DNA of 33,468 bases from Acidimicrobiia bacterium (GTDB lineage: Bacteria > Actinomycetota > Acidimicrobiia > Spongiisociales > UBA4744), in NCBI GenBank assembly GCA_029863625.1, contig JAOTUY010000034.1, forward strand, positions 1 through 33,468, given 5' to 3'. Position numbers and translations under genes: made by a program. Under the pieces are notes generated by a model. The model was not told where the DNA came from. It did not search any database and saw only the letters and a program-made list of their open reading frames with translations. Shown one piece after another: positions 30,733 through 33,468 of this stretch (position 1 is its first letter; every line of letters starts with the position of its first letter).

Positions 30733-32427
30733 TTACGACCCGGCTACCGCCTGCCAGGCCTTGTCGTGAATGGCAACGTTCTCGCTGCGGTCCGTCCGAA
30801 CTTCGATCAGTCGCGGGCTTTCGGTTGGCATTCCGACCAATGTTGTGAAGATTGAGTTGCTTTCCACCAGGTGGTGTTCGATCCCGAATAGATCGGCTGC
30901 CGCCTGGAAATCGGTGCCGTGCGGGGTGCCAAGCAACCGTTCGAAGTGTTTGGGAAAAGCAGCTTGTGGCAGGAAGTGAAAGATCCCGCCGCCGTCGTTG
31001 TTAACGACGATCACCGTGACGGGAAGCCCGAATCGGGCCGCCGCGCCCAACGCCGTGAGGTCGTGGAGGAGCGAAAGGTCACCGCTCAAGATGACGACCG
31101 GTTGACCCGCGGCGGCGGCACCGAGTCCGGACGAGATCAGTCCGTCGATTCCGTTGGCGCCCCGGTTGGACAGGATGCGCACTCGTCGGTCGATGGATGG
31201 GAAGAAGGCATCGACGTCACGGATCGGCATCGAAGATCCAACGTAGAGGATGGTTTCATCGGGAATAGCCGCGGCCAGGGCTGCTACGACCGCCGGCTCG
31301 CTTGGGAACACCAGCGAGCCCGTTAGGTTGGCGCGGGCCACCCGATCGGCGTCAATCCATGCCGTAGCCCAGTCGGATGGGGCTGCTTCGATCACCTCGG
31401 CCAGCTGACGGGCGAACGAAACCGGATCGGTGCGGACCATGGTGGTTGCACTCGCCCCGGGATCGCGCCAGTCGGCCTCTTCGATCACAATCTGCGGCAC
31501 CTCAGCGTGGTCGGCCAACCAGCTCGCGAGGGCTTTTGACGTGGTCATCGCTCCGAAGCGGATCACGACCTCCGGTCGCAGATCGGTATCGAACCGCCCG
31601 ACCCGGGCGAGTGGATCTCCTGTCGTGATCACGTGGGTCCGATCGTGATCGCCGGCTCGGAGCTGTGAAAGTGGATCGGCCACTATGGGTAGTCGGGCCC
31701 GGGCGGCCAATGCCGCGGCTGCTTCCGGGAAAAGGGGACGATCCAATGGTCCGGCGATGAGTAAGGTCCGCCGGGCGGATACTTCCCGGCCGATCTCCTC
31801 GAGAGCAGCGGGATCGATTTCGATGCGTCCCGGCACGTAGCGTCGGGGCTCCCATGCACCAGAGGGCTCCTCGACGTCGCCGGGCACCACGACCGGAGCC
31901 AGCGGTTCGCGAAACGGGAAATTGAGGTGCACCGGACCGGCCGGGAGGTCAAGGGCCGTTGCCCAGGCCCGGGTGGCCAGGGTGGCGGGGTATCTACCCA
32001 GGCGCGGGTCCGGGGTGGCCACGTGGTGGAACCACTTGGCGGCGGTTCCAAAGAGGTTGAGTTGATCGATCGCCTGCGGTGCGCCGACGTCGCGCAGCTC
32101 CGGTGGGCGGTCGGCCGTCAGCAACAGCAGGGGTACGCGGCTCAGCCGTGCCTCAACAGCTGCGGGATGCAACTCGACTGCCGCCGTTCCCGAAGTGGTG
32201 ACCACCGCCACGGGCCGGCGGGTGGTGGCGGCCGCGCCCAGAGCGAAGAAGGCCGCCGACCGTTCGTCGTGGTGGATCCAGTCGGTAATGCCGGGGTGAT
32301 CGGCGAACGCAAATGCAAGCGGGCTATTGCGCGATCCGGGAGTGATGCACACATGGCGCAGTCCAAGACCCGCCAGGGCCTCGACGAAGGCAGTGGTGAA
32401 TGCGTAGTTGCGGTTGGTCCGCTTCAT
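30733..32427 (-). CDS. menD: SEPHCHC synthase
   Basis: The thiamine-dependent enzyme that adds succinic semialdehyde (from 2-oxoglutarate) to isochorismate. The 564-residue product is the normal MenD length. The N-terminal part shows VCITPGSRNSPLAFAF and HHDERSAAFFALG with the conserved glutamate; the cofactor domain reads ILSGDLSLLHDLTALG with VNNDGGGIFHFLP. ATG 32427 was chosen because MKRTNRNYAFTTAFVEAL matches the family N-terminus; longer in-frame starts run into menH. There is no strong SD. Divergent from menH with only 20 bases between start codons, so its promoter lies at least partly inside the menH coding sequence. Confidence 0.95.
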   Translation of the reverse strand: MKRTNRNYAFTTAFVEALAGLGLRHVCITPGSRNSPLAFAFADHPGITDWIHHDERSAAFFALGAAATTRRPVAVVTTSGTAAVELHPAAVEARLSRVPLLLLTADRPPELRDVGAPQAIDQLNLFGTAAKWFHHVATPDPRLGRYPATLATRAWATALDLPAGPVHLNFPFREPLAPVVVPGDVEEPSGAWEPRRYVPGRIEIDPAALEEIGREVSARRTLLIAGPLDRPLFPEAAAALAARARLPIVADPLSQLRAGDHDRTHVITTGDPLARVGRFDTDLRPEVVIRFGAMTTSKALASWLADHAEVPQIVIEEADWRDPGASATTMVRTDPVSFARQLAEVIEAAPSDWATAWIDADRVARANLTGSLVFPSEPAVVAALAAAIPDETILYVGSSMPIRDVDAFFPSIDRRVRILSNRGANGIDGLISSGLGAAAAGQPVVILSGDLSLLHDLTALGAAARFGLPVTVIVVNNDGGGIFHFLPQAAFPKHFERLLGTPHGTDFQAAADLFGIEHHLVESNSIFTTLVGMPTESPRLIEVRTDRSENVAIHDKAWQAVAGS

Positions 32428-32447
32428 GAGCGGCCACAATACAACCC

Positions 32448-33233
32448 ATGAAAGAAAGCGCAGGATTGTGGGTCCGGCGGTTTGCGGGTGAACCGCCACC
32501 TCTGGTGGTCCTGCACGGCTTCACGCAGACGGGTGAGATGTATCGGGAACTGGCCGACCTGCTGGGTAGAGAAGTGCTGGGCCCGGATCTTCCCGGTCAC
32601 GGACGGTCGGTCGGGGTTCCCGCTTCCTTCGCGTCGGCGGTGAAGGGCGTCGCTGAGGTGCTTGCTGCGGCGGGCGGTCCTGTGCCGCTGGTGGGATACT
32701 CCCAGGGAGGGCGGGTGGCGTTGGCGGTGGCGCTCGAACGCCCCGAGCTTCTGTCACATCTCGTCCTGGTCTCAGCCTCGGCCGGTATCGAGGACGAGTC
32801 CGTGCGGGCGGAGCGGCGCCGCTCAGACTTGGCCCTTGTCGACGAGCTCAAGGCGCGAGGCCTCGGGGTGTTTCTCGACCGGTGGCTGGCCCGGCCCATG
32901 TTCGAGGGTCTCGAGCGGCGGGGTGCAACCTGGAGAGCCACCGACCGAGCCGCCCGTCTCGAGAACACGGCCGAAGGCCTGGCGGCCGCGCTGGTCGGGA
33001 TGGGGCAGGGGACGCAGCCGTTTTTCGGCGATCGCCTGGGAGATCTTCTGATGCCGGTGCTGGTGATCGCCGGCTCACTCGACAAGAAATACGCGTCCAT
33101 CGCAACTGCCATGTCCCGATCATTGCCGCACGGAACGCTGCGCATGATTCCGGACGCCGGACACGCGGTGGTCGGTGAGCAACCGCGGGGGGTAGCCGAC
33201 CTCGTAGCCGGGTTCCTAACCGGGGCGGGTTAG
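32448..33233 (+). CDS. menH: SHCHC synthase (MenH, alpha/beta hydrolase)
   Basis: Removes pyruvate from SEPHCHC to give SHCHC, the step after MenD. The 261-residue protein has the MenH pattern: VVLHGFTQTGEMYRE, the LPGHGRS loop, the nucleophile elbow GYSQGG (Ser85), an acid in AGSLDKKY (Asp212) and His239 in IPDAGHAVV, in the same order and nearly the same spacing as E. coli MenH (Ser86, Asp210, His232). ATG 32448 lies 20 bases from the divergent menD start with no SD, suggesting a leaderless or very short leader; CACAAT 8 bases upstream is a weak -10 candidate. MenC, MenE, MenB and MenA must be encoded elsewhere. Confidence 0.93.
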   Translation: MKESAGLWVRRFAGEPPPLVVLHGFTQTGEMYRELADLLGREVLGPDLPGHGRSVGVPASFASAVKGVAEVLAAAGGPVPLVGYSQGGRVALAVALERPELLSHLVLVSASAGIEDESVRAERRRSDLALVDELKARGLGVFLDRWLARPMFEGLERRGATWRATDRAARLENTAEGLAAALVGMGQGTQPFFGDRLGDLLMPVLVIAGSLDKKYASIATAMSRSLPHGTLRMIPDAGHAVVGEQPRGVADLVAGFLTGAG

Positions 33234-33468
33234 CTCGCCGCGCCGGTCATCAATCAAAGGGGGAGGTAGCGCCGATTGAGGCTCCTTTGGTGTCAAGTGG
33301 TGGTTTTCGCGTTCTTGGTTTGGTTGTCAGGGTGCGGTGCGGGGTGGGCGGACACGACAGGGTTGGGCGACTGGCGTTGGGGGCATGCTCTTGTTAGGTC
33401 ACGCTGTCCCGCTGCTGGTGGTGAGAGTGGGGTGGGGCGGGTAGTTCGTTCGTTGGACAGCCCGGTTG
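33234..33468. other. Downstream region without a complete gene
   Basis: After menH, interleaved inverted repeats occupy 33250-33289 (TCAATC with GATTGA, CAAAGG with CCTTTG), a pseudoknot-like or terminator-like arrangement. From about 33290 the plus strand becomes strongly G/T-rich. One minus-strand frame is open from the window edge to a TGA at 33293-33295 (about 58 codons, Pro/Thr-rich, low complexity) and could be the end of a gene entering from beyond the window. I recognise no motif in it. Confidence 0.35.

Noticed and set aside
1..33468. tRNA, rRNA or known riboswitch genes
   Set aside because: No cloverleaf, rRNA core sequence or recognisable riboswitch consensus was seen in any of the intergenic gaps, all of which are shorter than 260 bases.

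Overview
The window is a GC-rich stretch of a bacterial chromosome with densely packed genes on both strands, many GTG and TTG starts, and several starts without a Shine-Dalgarno (SD) sequence. The gene mix suggests an actinobacterial lineage, perhaps Acidimicrobiia-like: a DosR/DosS-type two-component pair, menaquinone genes, a GNAT-first protein acetyltransferase and a PocR-type regulator. That placement is an inference from gene content, not a phylogenetic result. I see no rRNA, tRNA, CRISPR array, prophage or complete insertion sequence.

Region 1 (1-11.6 kb) holds independent housekeeping and accessory genes. They are isocitrate dehydrogenase kinase/phosphatase (aceK), a single-enzyme mannosylglycerate synthase (osmolyte), a small cupin, an orphan membrane PAS histidine kinase, a GNAT plus NDP-forming acyl-CoA synthetase fusion (Pat-type), a calcium/sodium antiporter and a B12-binding radical SAM protein.

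Region 2 (11.6-22.6 kb) is a long minus-strand run centred on reduced sulfur and low-potential redox chemistry. In transcription order it reads: CsoR-family repressor, DUF302 protein, second SQR-like flavoprotein, VOC protein, PocR/excisionase-HTH regulator, sulfide:quinone oxidoreductase, DUF1641 protein, one-cysteine DsrC/TusE-like protein, DsrE2-like protein, pyruvate:ferredoxin oxidoreductase and a dihydroorotate-dehydrogenase-like protein. Tight spacing and two ATGA overlaps divide it into likely transcription units, with a hairpin separating the DsrE2 gene from the PFOR pair. I infer a sulfide or persulfide handling module linked to quinone and ferredoxin. It is the strongest candidate here for an under-described system.

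Region 3 (22.7-28.5 kb) resembles a compact version of the mycobacterial DosR dormancy regulon: a P2A calcium-type ATPase, a GAF sensor kinase, a DosR-like regulator, a universal stress protein and a CBS-CBS-BON protein. The last three are translationally linked.

Region 4 (28.5-33.2 kb) makes menaquinone: an alpha/beta hydrolase, isochorismate synthase (menF), menD and menH. Menaquinone could accept the electrons released by the SQRs. The final 235 bases hold no complete gene; they contain interleaved inverted repeats and perhaps the tail of a minus-strand reading frame that enters from outside the window.
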